Of a stretch of 64,000 nucleotides of DNA, positions 17,783-27,677 are shown piece after piece (the first letter of the stretch is position 1; each line of letters opens with the position of its first letter). The position numbers and the translations under genes are program-made. This stretch comes from Bradyrhizobium sp. PSBB068 (GTDB taxonomy: Bacteria > Pseudomonadota > Alphaproteobacteria > Rhizobiales > Xanthobacteraceae), in the NCBI GenBank assembly GCA_016839165.1, contig CP069300.1:6892001-6956000 (forward strand). The letters run 5' to 3'. The notes under the pieces are model-generated. The model did no database searches and was not told where the DNA came from. It saw only the letters and a program-made list of their open reading frames with translations.

Positions 17783-18532
17783 CTAGACCCGTTTCAGCAG
17801 AAAGAGCTGCGTGATATAGGGAAACACCACCTCGTCGGCGTCACCGAGACCGGCCTCACGCAGGATGTCATCGGTCTTCTTGCGAAGGGCCGCCTTCTCC
17901 GTATCAGGAAGATTGGCGACATAGCTGGTCGATGTGACGCGCTCGAAGACGTCCTGGCGCGCCATCCGGTGCGGATGGTCCTGCACGATTTCCTTCTCGA
18001 GCACGAAGCGGGCATCGTTCAGGATCCAGCGCCAGCGTCCCGAGCGTTGCCGGGGCGTGTCGCCGGCGTAGCCTTCAATCATGGCGGACAATGCGTGCAC
18101 CCATGGCGCACGATCATCCCTGTTGTTCCAGACCAGCGCCAGCGTGCCGCCGGGATGCAGCAGCCGTGCGATCTCGGCGACCGACGCCTCGTTGTCGAAC
18201 CAGTGGAACGACTGGGCGCAGGTCACGAGATCGACGCTGCCGGTTGCAAGACCGATCGCATCGGCGCGGGTGTTGATGACCTCCACCCTTGCTTCCTGCG
18301 CCAGCTTGGCCGACATTTCGGCGACCGGTTCGACCGCAACCAGACGCGTGGTCGCGGGCAGATGCTGCAGCAGCAGGCGGGTGAACTTGCCGGTTCCGGC
18401 GCCGAGATCAACGACACAGCGCGCGGCCTGAAGCGGCAGTGCGGCGACGATCTCCGCGGGGTAGCTCGGCCGGCCTGCCTCGTAGGCGGCGACCGCGACG
18501 CGATAATTCTTGGCTGTAGGGTTCAGTGTCAT
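17783..18532 (-). CDS. Class I SAM-dependent methyltransferase
   Basis: A 249-residue methyltransferase with motif I VVDLGAGTGKFTRLLLQ, an acidic end of strand 2 (VAVEPV), and SVDLVTCAQSFHWFD, the latter typical of the Methyltransf_11/UbiE-like small-molecule group. The substrate cannot be assigned. It faces the SRPBCC gene tail to tail, with only a few bases beyond that gene's extended frame. Confidence 0.88.
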   Translation of the reverse strand: MTLNPTAKNYRVAVAAYEAGRPSYPAEIVAALPLQAARCVVDLGAGTGKFTRLLLQHLPATTRLVAVEPVAEMSAKLAQEARVEVINTRADAIGLATGSVDLVTCAQSFHWFDNEASVAEIARLLHPGGTLALVWNNRDDRAPWVHALSAMIEGYAGDTPRQRSGRWRWILNDARFVLEKEIVQDHPHRMARQDVFERVTSTSYVANLPDTEKAALRKKTDDILREAGLGDADEVVFPYITQLFLLKRV

Positions 18533-18787
18533 TGTGCGTCTCCTGCGAGCCAGCTTTCGGCGATGAAATCTGCCGACGGTATAGAGCAGCGCCTGCGCGG
18601 GACCGGAAGGGCGCGTCGATACAAAATTCGCTGAAGCCCCCTCACCTTTGCGTCAGCGCCGGCGGCAGCATCCACGCCGCAGTTCCAGGTTGCAAGTTGC
18701 GATTGGCTGAACCACAGTCCTTGCAGGCGGACACGGTCTTTTGCGCTTGCACGACAAGCCCGGTCCCTCTTGCGCACCGGAGTGGCC

Positions 18788-21163
18788 ATGCAGCGATCCA
18801 GGGCAGTCCTTATCACAGCCATCGTCTACGCCTTGATCGGCCTGGTCCTCGCGGCGGGCGGAATCTGGCTCGCCGCCCTGGGCGGCTCCATCTTCTACAT
18901 CGTCCTCGGCGTCGGCGTCCTCGCCACGGCGGCGTTGCTGCTGATGCAGCGGCGCTCCGCGCTATGGCTGTTTGCGATCGTGCTGGTCGGCACGCTGGCG
19001 TGGGCTGTGCACGAGGTGCGTCTCGACTGGTGGCCGCTCGCGGCGCGCGGCGACATCATCTTCCCGATGGCACTCTGGCTGCTGACGCCGGTGATCGTTC
19101 GCGCCCTGATTCGAGGCGAGCCTATGTCCTACGCGCGCGCGACAGCGCCGCTCTGGATCGGCGTCGTGGCATCAGCTGCCGTCCTCGTGGCCGCGCTGCT
19201 TTCGAGCTATCACGACATCAACGGCACGATTGCCGCATCCGGGCCTGCCGTGCCGCAAAGCGAAGCCGACCCGCAGCCGGACGGCGACTGGCGCGCCTAT
19301 GGCCGCACGCAGTTCGGACAACGCTATTCGCCGCTCAAGCAAATCACACCCGACAATGTTGGCAAGCTCAAGGTCGCCTGGATCTTCCGCACCGGCGACG
19401 TGGCGACGCCTGAGGATTCCGGCGAAACCACCTTCGAGGTCACCCCGATCAAGGTGCGCGACACGCTCTATCTCTGCTCGCAGCATCAGGTGCTGTTCGC
19501 GCTCGACGCCAGGACCGGCACCGAGCGCTGGCGCTACGACCCCAAGCTCGTGCACAACAAGACGTTCCAGCACATGACTTGCCGCGGCGTCTCCTATCAC
19601 GAGACCGCGCAGGGTGCCGTCGACTCCGGCGGCAGCCCGGCGCCAGCCGAGTGCCCGCGGCGGATCTTCCTACCGGTCAATGACGGCCGCATGATCGCGC
19701 TCGATGCCGACAGCGGCAAGCTGTGCGACGGCTTTGCCGATCACGGCATCCTCGACCTCCAGCAGGGCATGGGGATCAAGACCGCGGGCTTCTTCGAGCC
19801 GACGTCACCGCCGGTCGTCAGCGACAGGATCATGGTCGTCGCTGCCGCGGTGATCGACAATTATGCGGTCGAAGTGCCGTCCGGCGTGATCCGCGGCTTC
19901 GATGTCTATACCGGCAAACTGGTCTGGGCCTGGGATTCCGGCGCGGCTGACGAGAATGCATTGCCATCCCCGACGCGGCATTACACCAACGGTTCGCCGA
20001 ACTCCTGGATCACCGCCTCGTTCGATCCGAAACTAAATCTGGTCTACATCCCGACCGGCAACAACGGGCCAGACATTTGGGGCGGCAATCGCGATGCTTT
20101 GGTCGAGCGCTATTCGAGCTCGATCGTCGCGCTCGATGTCAATACCGGCAAGCGCGCCTGGTCGTACCAGACCGTGCATCATGACCTCTGGGACATGGAT
20201 GTTCCCTCACAACCGAGCCTGGTCGACGTCACCACGGCCAAGGGCGTCGTTCCCGCGATCATCCAGCCGACCAAGGTGGGCAATATCTTCGTGCTCGACC
20301 GCAGGACCGGCGAATTGATCGTGCCGGCGCCGGAGCGTCCGGTGCCGCAGGGGCCCGCGCCCGGCGACCGCAGCGCGCCGACGCAGCCGTTTTCCGAACT
20401 GACGTTCCGGCCGGAGGCGAAGCTGACCGGCGCCGACATGTGGGGCGGCACGATCTTCGATCAGTTGCTGTGCCGGATCATGTTCCACCAGCTTCGTTAC
20501 GAGGGCACCTTCACACCGCCGTCGTTGCAAGGCACGCTAGTCTTCCCCGGCAATCTCGGCATGTTCGAATGGGGCGGCATCGCGGTTGATCCCGTCAGGC
20601 AGATCGCGATCGCCAATCCGATGTCGCTGCCGTTCAGGTCGAGGCTGATCCCGCGCGGCCCGCAGAATCCGCCGGCGCCGACCGCCGAGAAGCCGGTCGG
20701 CAGCGAAGTCGGGACGCAGCCGATGTACGGCACCCCGTTCGGGGTGGACATCTCGAGCTTCCTCTCGCCGCTGTCCGTGCCGTGTTACCGGCCGCCATGG
20801 GGCTCGATGGCGGCGATCGATCTCCGGACGATGAAGATCGTCTGGCAGCATCCCAACGGCACGATCCGGGACACCACGCCGCTGCCGCTTCCGTTCAAGA
20901 TGGGCGTTCCGATGCTGGGCGGCCCGATCACGACCGCCGGCGGCGTCGCGTTCTACACCGGGACCTACGAGTACACGATCCGCGCCTACGACGTGCGCGA
21001 CGGCAAGGTGCTGTGGGAAGACCGCCTGCCCGCCGGCGCGCAATCGACGCCGATGAGCTACGAAGCGGACGGCAAGCAGTACGTCGTCACCGCGGCCGGC
21101 GGCCACGGCTCGTTCGGCACCAAACGCGGCGACTACGTCATCGCCTACGCATTGAAGGATTGA
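18788..21163 (+). CDS. gcd: Membrane-bound PQQ-dependent glucose dehydrogenase
   Basis: A 791-residue quinoprotein of the glucose/quinate/shikimate dehydrogenase family, about the size of E. coli Gcd. The N-terminal 150 residues hold about five membrane helices; the periplasmic eight-bladed propeller follows, beginning DWRAYGRTQFGQRYSPL. Landmarks include YIPTGNNGPDIWGG, HHDLWDMD, and GPITTAGGVAFYTGT with the tryptophan-docking repeats. It oxidises glucose (or a related polyol acid) in the periplasm and passes electrons to ubiquinone. A porin follows 16 bases downstream. PQQ synthesis genes are not in this window. Confidence 0.93.
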   Translation: MQRSRAVLITAIVYALIGLVLAAGGIWLAALGGSIFYIVLGVGVLATAALLLMQRRSALWLFAIVLVGTLAWAVHEVRLDWWPLAARGDIIFPMALWLLTPVIVRALIRGEPMSYARATAPLWIGVVASAAVLVAALLSSYHDINGTIAASGPAVPQSEADPQPDGDWRAYGRTQFGQRYSPLKQITPDNVGKLKVAWIFRTGDVATPEDSGETTFEVTPIKVRDTLYLCSQHQVLFALDARTGTERWRYDPKLVHNKTFQHMTCRGVSYHETAQGAVDSGGSPAPAECPRRIFLPVNDGRMIALDADSGKLCDGFADHGILDLQQGMGIKTAGFFEPTSPPVVSDRIMVVAAAVIDNYAVEVPSGVIRGFDVYTGKLVWAWDSGAADENALPSPTRHYTNGSPNSWITASFDPKLNLVYIPTGNNGPDIWGGNRDALVERYSSSIVALDVNTGKRAWSYQTVHHDLWDMDVPSQPSLVDVTTAKGVVPAIIQPTKVGNIFVLDRRTGELIVPAPERPVPQGPAPGDRSAPTQPFSELTFRPEAKLTGADMWGGTIFDQLLCRIMFHQLRYEGTFTPPSLQGTLVFPGNLGMFEWGGIAVDPVRQIAIANPMSLPFRSRLIPRGPQNPPAPTAEKPVGSEVGTQPMYGTPFGVDISSFLSPLSVPCYRPPWGSMAAIDLRTMKIVWQHPNGTIRDTTPLPLPFKMGVPMLGGPITTAGGVAFYTGTYEYTIRAYDVRDGKVLWEDRLPAGAQSTPMSYEADGKQYVVTAAGGHGSFGTKRGDYVIAYALKD

Positions 21164-21179
21164 ACCGGGGAGCGTCGTC

Positions 21180-22538
21180 ATGCGCGCGTCGTCCCGCAGC
21201 CGAGCGAGACATCCGACGGCGATCTATCTTTGGCTGGGCATCGCGGCGATGTCGGCCTGTGCAGGCGGCGACGTCGCGCATGCGGCCGATCTGACCACGC
21301 CCGGCGCAGCGGCCGCGCCCGCACCTGTTCCCTGGCTGCTCGGCGACTGGAACGGCGCGCGCACCCGCCTGTCGAATGCGGGCATCGACTTCCAGTTCGG
21401 CTACACCAGCGAGGTCGCCGGCAACGCAACCGGCGGTCAGCGGCGTGATGCGGCCTACACCGATCAATGGACCTTCGGCACCACGTTTGATCTGGCAAAG
21501 CTCGGTGTCGTGCCCGACGGCACGATCCAGGTCACTTGGACCGACCGCAACGGCAGCAATCTGAGCGACGACGCGCGGCTCGGCACGCTACAGCAGGTGC
21601 AGGAATTGTTCGGACGCGGCCAGACGCTGCGGCTGACGCAGTTCTGGTACGACCAGAAGTTCATCGGTGACCTCATCGACTGGAAGATTGGACGGATCAC
21701 CTTCGGCGAGGACTTCGCATCTTTCGCCTGCGATTTCCAGAACCTGACCTTCTGCGGCGCGCAGCCCGGCAACCTGGTCGGCAACTACATCTACAATTGG
21801 CCGGTCAGCCAATGGGCAACGCGACTGAAGTTCAACCTACCGGGCTTCGGCTATTTTCAGTTCGGCGTCTATGACGCCAATCCGAATTATCTGAATGTGT
21901 CGCAATCGGCGCTTCCGGTGTTCTATTCGGGGTCGACCGGCCTGCTGATCCCGGCCGAGATCGCCTGGCTGCCGAAGTTCGGCAATCTGCCGGGCAGCTA
22001 CAAATTCGGCGGCTGGTACGACACGTCGACCGCCCCCGATGTGGTCACCGATATCAATGGTAGTCCGGCCATGCTCAGCGGCCAGCCCCTGCTGCAGAGC
22101 CGCGGACGCTACGGCGGCTATGTCAGCTTCGTTCAGCAGGTGATCCGCTCGTCGCAGGTCAGTTCCGCGGGTGCGCTGAGCCTGTTCTTCAACGCGACCA
22201 TGGCCGATCGCCGCACCGCGACCACCGATTATCAGATCGCGGGTGGTCTGACCTACACCGGACCTCTGCAATCCCGCCCCGAGGACGACATCGGATTTGC
22301 AGTCGGCACCACCCATGTCAACGGCCGCATCGCTTGGTCGGAGGAACTGCAGAATCTGGCCGGCCTCGGTCCGGTCGCGGTCCAGGGCAATGAATACGTC
22401 ATGGAACTCTACTACACCTACCGGCCGCTGGCCGGCCTGCAGGTGCGGCCGAACATCCAGTATGTCGTCGATCCCGGCGGCACCAGCAGGAACCCGAACG
22501 CGCTGGTGTTCGGTCTGAAGACCGTGGCGAATTTCTGA
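21180..22538 (+). CDS. OprB-family carbohydrate porin
   Basis: A 452-residue outer-membrane protein with a signal peptide ending near AHAADL. It has the OprB start PWLLGDWNGARTRLSNAGI, many alternating beta strands and a C-terminal phenylalanine (TVANF). OprB porins admit glucose and other sugars. Its placement right after gcd suggests it feeds the periplasmic glucose dehydrogenase; both are probably one transcript. Confidence 0.92.
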   Translation: MRASSRSRARHPTAIYLWLGIAAMSACAGGDVAHAADLTTPGAAAAPAPVPWLLGDWNGARTRLSNAGIDFQFGYTSEVAGNATGGQRRDAAYTDQWTFGTTFDLAKLGVVPDGTIQVTWTDRNGSNLSDDARLGTLQQVQELFGRGQTLRLTQFWYDQKFIGDLIDWKIGRITFGEDFASFACDFQNLTFCGAQPGNLVGNYIYNWPVSQWATRLKFNLPGFGYFQFGVYDANPNYLNVSQSALPVFYSGSTGLLIPAEIAWLPKFGNLPGSYKFGGWYDTSTAPDVVTDINGSPAMLSGQPLLQSRGRYGGYVSFVQQVIRSSQVSSAGALSLFFNATMADRRTATTDYQIAGGLTYTGPLQSRPEDDIGFAVGTTHVNGRIAWSEELQNLAGLGPVAVQGNEYVMELYYTYRPLAGLQVRPNIQYVVDPGGTSRNPNALVFGLKTVANF

Positions 22539-22660
22539 GGTCGCGCGTGAAGTCATTGTCATTCGCCGGATCGTGAATTTTGCGCGCTCGGCAAGGGTTG
22601 GCAAGCCCGGCCAAAGCCGCTAAAGGTCCGCCCCCTTTCACACCAAATCCCGAGCATGAC

Positions 22661-23980
22661 ATGTCGAGCGCTCCGCCCGCCGTCTCGATTGGCGTCGATT
22701 TCGGCACCAGCAACACCGTGGTCGCGCTGTCCGATGCCGACGGCCGTGTCGAGGCTGTTCGCTTCGAGCATGGCGGCCGCACGCATAGCGTCTATGTCTC
22801 CGCGCTGTGCTTCTGGGAGGAACGGCCCGGCGCCGGCCTGCATCCGCGCGCCGAGGGCGGGCCGTGGGCGATCGAGCAATTCCTCGAGGGACGCACGATC
22901 CATCGCTTCATCCAGTCGTTCAAGACCTTCGCGGCAAGCTCGGCCTTCAACACCACGCAGATATTCCGGCAGCGCTACAAGTTCGAGGATTTGCTCGCCG
23001 CGTTCCTGCGCACGCTGACGCGCCATGCCGGCGAAGGGTTCGATTTGGGCGCCCCGACCATCATGGTCGGCCGCCCGGTGAAATTTGCCGGCGGCAATCC
23101 CAATGACGAGCTCGCGATGCAGCGCTACCGGGCCGCGTTCGAGCGGCTCGGCGCCGGCCATGCGCGCTATGTCTACGAGCCGGTCGGCGCGGCGTTCTCC
23201 TTCGCGCGCAGCCTCGATCACGATGCGACCGTGCTGGTCGCCGATTTCGGCGGCGGCACCAGCGACTTCTCCGTGATGCGCTTCTCGCGCCAGGGCGGCG
23301 TGCTGCGCGCCGAGCCGCTGGGCCATTCCGGCATCGGCATCGCCGGCGACACGTTCGACTACCGCATCGTCGACCACATCGTGTCGCCGCGGCTCGGCAA
23401 GGGCACCAACTACCGCTCGTTCGACAAGGTGCTGCCAATCCCCAATCACTATTATTCGAGCCTCGCGCGCTGGCACCAGCTCGCGATGATGCGGGGCAAC
23501 GGCGATCTGCGCGAATTGCAGCAGCTGGCGCGCACCGCACTCGATCCGGCGCCGCTGCACGATTTCATCACCATCGTCGACCACGATCTCGGCTTCGCGC
23601 TGTACCGCGCCGTCTCCGACACCAAGGTCGCGCTGTCGAGCCGCGACCGCGTCGAGTTCCGCTTCGCCCGCGAAGGCATCGATATCGGCGCCACCGTGAC
23701 GCGCGACGAATTCGAATCCTGGATCGCCGACGACATCGAACGGCTGGGCGCGACGGTGGACGAGGCGCTCGCGAAATCCGGCATCACCGCGCGCGACGTC
23801 GAGAAGGTGTTCCTGACCGGCGGCACCTCGTTCGTGCCGGCGGTGCAGCGGCTGTTCGCGGAACGCTTCGGCGAGGCGCGATTGACCTCGGCGGACCAGT
23901 TCGAATCGATCGCTTATGGTCTCGCCTTGATCGGCCACACCCCCGATCCCGACCGCTGGACCTTCGCCGAAGCCGCCTGA
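22661..23980 (+). CDS. Hsp70-like protein (YegD type)
   Basis: A 439-residue actin-fold ATPase related to the Hsp70 nucleotide-binding domain. It has phosphate-1 SIGVDFGTSNTVVAL at the start, phosphate-2 VADFGGGTSDFSV and adenosine loop FLTGGTSFVPAV. It is shorter than DnaK and lacks the substrate-binding domain and lid, as in E. coli YegD. The client or partner is unknown. The start at 22661 was chosen because the open frame upstream of it does not look like the family. Confidence 0.88.
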   Translation: MSSAPPAVSIGVDFGTSNTVVALSDADGRVEAVRFEHGGRTHSVYVSALCFWEERPGAGLHPRAEGGPWAIEQFLEGRTIHRFIQSFKTFAASSAFNTTQIFRQRYKFEDLLAAFLRTLTRHAGEGFDLGAPTIMVGRPVKFAGGNPNDELAMQRYRAAFERLGAGHARYVYEPVGAAFSFARSLDHDATVLVADFGGGTSDFSVMRFSRQGGVLRAEPLGHSGIGIAGDTFDYRIVDHIVSPRLGKGTNYRSFDKVLPIPNHYYSSLARWHQLAMMRGNGDLRELQQLARTALDPAPLHDFITIVDHDLGFALYRAVSDTKVALSSRDRVEFRFAREGIDIGATVTRDEFESWIADDIERLGATVDEALAKSGITARDVEKVFLTGGTSFVPAVQRLFAERFGEARLTSADQFESIAYGLALIGHTPDPDRWTFAEAA

Positions 23981-24118
23981 CGTTTTGCTTCACGCCTTGA
24001 TGCCGGCGCAATACGCGACTAAAGCTGATCAATCATCAACTCGAGAGGATGCCGACGGCCATGGATTTCATCCGGACAGCAACGCCCATCAGCCTTGCCC
24101 ACCGGGATATCCATCGCC

Positions 24119-25717
24119 ATGCCAGCATCGATCACGCTCTCGAATCTGACCCTGTCCGCGCCTGACGGCCGGGTTCTCCTTTCCAACATCGATCTCAGTT
24201 TCGGCCCTGAACGGACCGGCCTTGTCGGCCGCAACGGCATCGGCAAGACAACGCTGCTCGGCCTGATCGCAGGCCGGCAGGCGCCGCAATCCGGTGCCGT
24301 CGCGGTTCAGGGACGCGTCGGGATGCTGCATCAGACGGTGCAGGTGAGGCCGGACGAATCCGTCATCGACCTGTTCGGCGCCCGCCGCGCATTGGCAGCG
24401 TTACGCCGTGCGGAGCAGGGCCTTGCGAGCGCAGAGGAGCTCGCGGATATCGACTGGACGCTCGACGATCGCATCGCGGCCGCGCTCGCGCGCGTCGGAC
24501 TGAATGACGTGCTCGACACCCCGCTGGCGATGCTGTCAGGGGGACAGGCCACAAGGGCGCGCCTCGCTGCGTTGACCTTCGCGCAGCCCGATTTCCTGCT
24601 GCTCGATGAGCCCACCAACAATCTCGACCGCGCAGGACGCCAGGCGGTGATCGACCTGCTCGTCGGTTGGCGGCAAGGCGCCATCGTCGTCAGCCACGAT
24701 CGCGAGCTGCTGGGGACCATGGATGCGATCGTCGAACTGACCTCGCTGGAGGCCCCGCGCTATGGCGGCAATTGGAGCCAGTACCGCGCGCGCAAGGCGA
24801 TCGAGCTGTCGGCGGCACGACACGATCTGGATGATGCCGAAAAACGCGTCGCCGAGATCGACCGCAAGACAAGGGAAGCCACCGAGAGGAAGGCGCGCAA
24901 GGACGGCGCCGGCGCGAGGAAGCGGGCCAAGGGCGACCTGCCGCGGATCGCCGCCGGGCTGCGCAAGAACCGCAGCGAGGACAGCGGCGGCGAGACGGCC
25001 CGGCTCGCCGAGCGCAGGCGAACACAGGCAAGCGAGCTTGCCGCCGCAGCGCGGCAGCGCATCGAGGTGCTGCAACCGTTCTCGGTGCAGCTGCCGTCGA
25101 CGCATCTGCCGGCGGGCAGGATAGCGCTGCGCATCGAGGCCGCCGATGCCGGCCACAGCGCGGACGCGCCGATCCTGCGCGGCCTCACCTTCTTCATGTC
25201 GGGTCCGGAACGCGTCGCGATCACAGGCCCCAACGGCGCCGGCAAGACAACGCTGCTCAAGCTCGTCAGCGGAGAGCTGACCGCGTTGCGCGGCACCGTC
25301 GAGGTGATGACCCGATTTGCGATGTTCGATCAGTCGGTCAGCCTGCTCGATGCCAAGGCCTCGATCCTGGACAACTTCCGCCGCATCAACCCGGATGCCG
25401 GCGAGAACGCCTGCCGGGCCGCGCTGGCGCGCTTCATGTTTCGCGCCGACGCGGCCCTGCAGACCGTCGCGGACCTGAGCGGCGGCCAGCTGCTTCGTGC
25501 CGGCCTCGCTTGCGTCCTGGGCGGGCCAACGCCGCCACCGCTGCTGATCCTCGACGAGCCGACCAACCATCTCGACGTTGACTCGATGGAAGCGGTCGAG
25601 GCCGGGTTGCGCGCCTATGACGGCGCCTTGCTGGTCGTCAGCCACGATGAGGCCTTCCTGGAGGCGATCGGGATCACCCGCAGGTTCGAGATCGGCGGCC
25701 GGCTCCCGCCAAAATAA
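24119..25717 (+). CDS. ABC-F family ATPase
   Basis: A 532-residue soluble protein with two ABC cassettes and no membrane segments. Walker A motifs are GRNGIGKTT and GPNGAGKTT, signatures LSGGQATRARLA and LSGGQLLRAGLA, and Walker B LLLDEPTNNLD and LILDEPTNHLD. The linker between cassettes is a highly charged coiled coil. ABC-F proteins act on the ribosome (translation factors or antibiotic target protection). The start at 24119 (ATG) is preferred over an upstream TTG at 24095. Specific role unknown. Confidence 0.92.
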   Translation: MPASITLSNLTLSAPDGRVLLSNIDLSFGPERTGLVGRNGIGKTTLLGLIAGRQAPQSGAVAVQGRVGMLHQTVQVRPDESVIDLFGARRALAALRRAEQGLASAEELADIDWTLDDRIAAALARVGLNDVLDTPLAMLSGGQATRARLAALTFAQPDFLLLDEPTNNLDRAGRQAVIDLLVGWRQGAIVVSHDRELLGTMDAIVELTSLEAPRYGGNWSQYRARKAIELSAARHDLDDAEKRVAEIDRKTREATERKARKDGAGARKRAKGDLPRIAAGLRKNRSEDSGGETARLAERRRTQASELAAAARQRIEVLQPFSVQLPSTHLPAGRIALRIEAADAGHSADAPILRGLTFFMSGPERVAITGPNGAGKTTLLKLVSGELTALRGTVEVMTRFAMFDQSVSLLDAKASILDNFRRINPDAGENACRAALARFMFRADAALQTVADLSGGQLLRAGLACVLGGPTPPPLLILDEPTNHLDVDSMEAVEAGLRAYDGALLVVSHDEAFLEAIGITRRFEIGGRLPPK

Positions 25718-25813
25718 CGAAAACAACCCCATGCAAAGCAGCCGGCGGCCACCGCGACCGCCTGAGCGGCGGTCAATTGGCGCAATATCCTCCGGGCAAA
25801 AATTCGCAGCGCA

Positions 25814-25840
25814 TGTCACGTTTCGACGCGCTGCCTTGTC
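25814..25840 (+). promoter_or_regulatory. Candidate ECF41 sigma-factor promoter
   Basis: TGTCACG, 16 bases, TGTC. Published ECF41 promoters have a TGTCACA-like -35 and a CGTC-like -10, so this fits with one change in each box. It lies directly before the flavodoxin/ECF41 operon, as expected for autoregulated ECF41 units. A transcript starting about 6 bases after the -10 leaves room for the GAGGA and ATG at 25874 but not for the earlier ATG at 25853. Confidence 0.55.
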
Positions 25841-25873
25841 TTAGCCTCTGCAATGGCAGCAGCAGAGGACAGC

Positions 25874-26512
25874 ATGCATCCTATCGGAACCGGCGGCGGT
25901 CGCACCCTGATCGCGATCATCTATCATAGCGCGTATGGCCACACCCGGCGCCAGGCGGAGGCCGTCTGGTCCGGCGTCGGGGATGTCGATGGCGCGGAGG
26001 CCCTGTTGGTGCCTGTGGAGGACGTGGAACAGAATCGGGATTGTTTGCTGGATGCTGAAGCATTTATCTTCGGCACGCCGACCTACATGGGCGCGGCGTC
26101 CGCGGCCTTCAAAGCGTTTCAGGAAGCAACCTCGGGTGCGGTGATGTCCAAGGGCTATCGCTGGAAAGACAAGCTCGCGGCCGGCTTCACCAATTCGGGG
26201 GCCCACGCCGGCGATAAGCTCTCCACCTTGATCCAGCTTGCCCTGTTCGCCGCCCAGCACGGCATGCATTGGGTCAATCTCGACCTGCCGCCGGGCAACA
26301 ACTCCGCATCGGGATCAGCGGCCGATCCGAACCGGCTGGGGTTCTGGCTCGGCGCCGGCGCGCAGTCGAACACCGACGAGGGTGCCGACACTGCGCCGCC
26401 TGAATCTGATCTCGCGACCGCGCGCCACCTCGGACGGCGCGTGGCGACGACGGCAATTCAGTTCGCGCGTGGCCGTGAGGCGACTGCCGCGGCCATTCGG
26501 GCGGCGTCATGA
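25874..26512 (+). CDS. Flavodoxin-like NAD(P)H:quinone oxidoreductase (WrbA-like)
   Basis: A 212-residue flavodoxin-fold protein. The FMN phosphate loop is IIYHSAYGHTRRQAEAV, and FGTPTYMGAASAAFKAF plus TNSGAHAGDKLSTL follow as in WrbA and related oxidoreductases. An ATG at 25853 would add 7 residues (MAAAEDS); 25874 is preferred because AGAGGA precedes it and the candidate promoter ends at 25840. Its stop overlaps the sigma factor start by 4 bases. ECF41 sigma factors are usually paired with a small oxidoreductase, decarboxylase or epimerase gene, which this fits. Confidence 0.85.
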   Translation: MHPIGTGGGRTLIAIIYHSAYGHTRRQAEAVWSGVGDVDGAEALLVPVEDVEQNRDCLLDAEAFIFGTPTYMGAASAAFKAFQEATSGAVMSKGYRWKDKLAAGFTNSGAHAGDKLSTLIQLALFAAQHGMHWVNLDLPPGNNSASGSAADPNRLGFWLGAGAQSNTDEGADTAPPESDLATARHLGRRVATTAIQFARGREATAAAIRAAS

Positions 26513-27411
26513 AAGAGGCGGCTGAAACCGCGGCAGCCGAGATGTTCGCCGATCTGCGGCCACGGCTGATCCGGCTGGCCTATCGGATGCTGGGCTCGGT
26601 GGCCGACGCGGAGGACGTCGTGCACGATGCCTGGCTGCGTTGGCTCGCCGCCGATCGCGACCGGATGCGCGATCCCAGGGCCCTGCTCTACACCATCGTC
26701 ACCCGCCTATCCCTGAACGAATTGAAATCCGCGCGGCGCCGGCGCGCTGCCTATGTCGGACCGTGGCTGCCCGAGCCGTTCTTCGATCCCGAGCAGGAGG
26801 AGACCGCCGACGATCTGATACTGCCGTTGATGATCGCGCTGGAGCGGCTGTCGCCGTTGGAACGGGCAGCCTTCCTGCTGCATGACGTCTTCGGAATGGA
26901 GTTCGACGCCATCTCCGAGACGATCGGACGCGAGGCCGCGACCTGCCGCAAGCTCGCCAGCCGAGCCCGCGCGCATATCCACGATGCCAGGCCGCGATTC
27001 GTGGTCGGCGATGAAGAAGGCCTGCGGCTGGCCAATGCCTTCTTCACTGCGACCAGGACCGGCGACCTCGCCGCATTGCGCGCGATGCTCGCCGAAGATG
27101 TCGTGGTCTACGCCGACGGCGGTGGCCGGGTCCCGGCACCTGTTCGACCGCTGGTCGGCCTCGAAGCGGCGATGGAGCGGTTCGCGGGGCTCGCTCGCCT
27201 GTTCGTTGTGCATCCCTCACGCTTGATCCGCTACGCAACCATCAACGGCTTGCCCGGCTTCATCACCATCGAGGATGGCCTCGTTCAAACGACCGCCCTG
27301 CAGATCGAGAACGAACGGGTCGTTGCGATCTTTGTGACTCGCAATCCCGACAAGCTGCACAACATCCCCGATGCGACGGAATTGATCGCACCTCCCGCGC
27401 GGCCGCATTGA
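26509..27411 (+). CDS. ECF41-type sigma factor with SnoaL-like C-terminal domain (SigJ-like)
   Basis: A 300-residue sigma factor. Region 2 (residues 12-75) includes LAYRMLGSVADAEDVVHDAW; region 4 (about 105-160) includes LSPLERAAFLLHDVFGM. The C-terminal extension is a SnoaL_2-like domain and contains both motifs diagnostic of group ECF41: DGGGR (203-207) and NPDKL (279-283). This extension controls sigma activity in place of an anti-sigma factor. The gene overlaps the flavodoxin stop by ATGA. Two decayed pieces of this same gene pair lie downstream (28858-29062 and 34037-34175). Confidence 0.93.
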   Translation: MKEAAETAAAEMFADLRPRLIRLAYRMLGSVADAEDVVHDAWLRWLAADRDRMRDPRALLYTIVTRLSLNELKSARRRRAAYVGPWLPEPFFDPEQEETADDLILPLMIALERLSPLERAAFLLHDVFGMEFDAISETIGREAATCRKLASRARAHIHDARPRFVVGDEEGLRLANAFFTATRTGDLAALRAMLAEDVVVYADGGGRVPAPVRPLVGLEAAMERFAGLARLFVVHPSRLIRYATINGLPGFITIEDGLVQTTALQIENERVVAIFVTRNPDKLHNIPDATELIAPPARPH

Positions 27412-27541
27412 CGCGCAGAGAGCGCAACGGGGCCGCCACCACGACACGCACCGAATGATCTTCCTCGCCGACGCTCTCAGCGTCGAAGCAAGTTGCTCTC
27501 ACGATCAATGCTTCGAACGGTGAAGGTCGTTTGAATAATGA

Positions 27542-27594
27542 ACAGCCGAGCACGCGTCGCCTTGGGGCAGGTTGTAGGCGCGGTGCTCGGCTGT
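27542..27594. repeat. 12-bp perfect inverted repeat with 29-base loop
   Basis: ACAGCCGAGCAC at 27542 and its exact reverse complement GTGCTCGGCTGT at 27583. There is no T-run, so it is not a standard terminator. It could be a structured RNA, a protein-binding site or a recombination scar. Confidence 0.6.
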
Positions 27595-27677
27595 CAGGCC
27601 GCGCGGCGGTGCGGCCATCCCCGCAGGCTTCACTCACCCCCATGAGCGAGGCCGCCGGAGTCAGATCTCGCCGGTTG

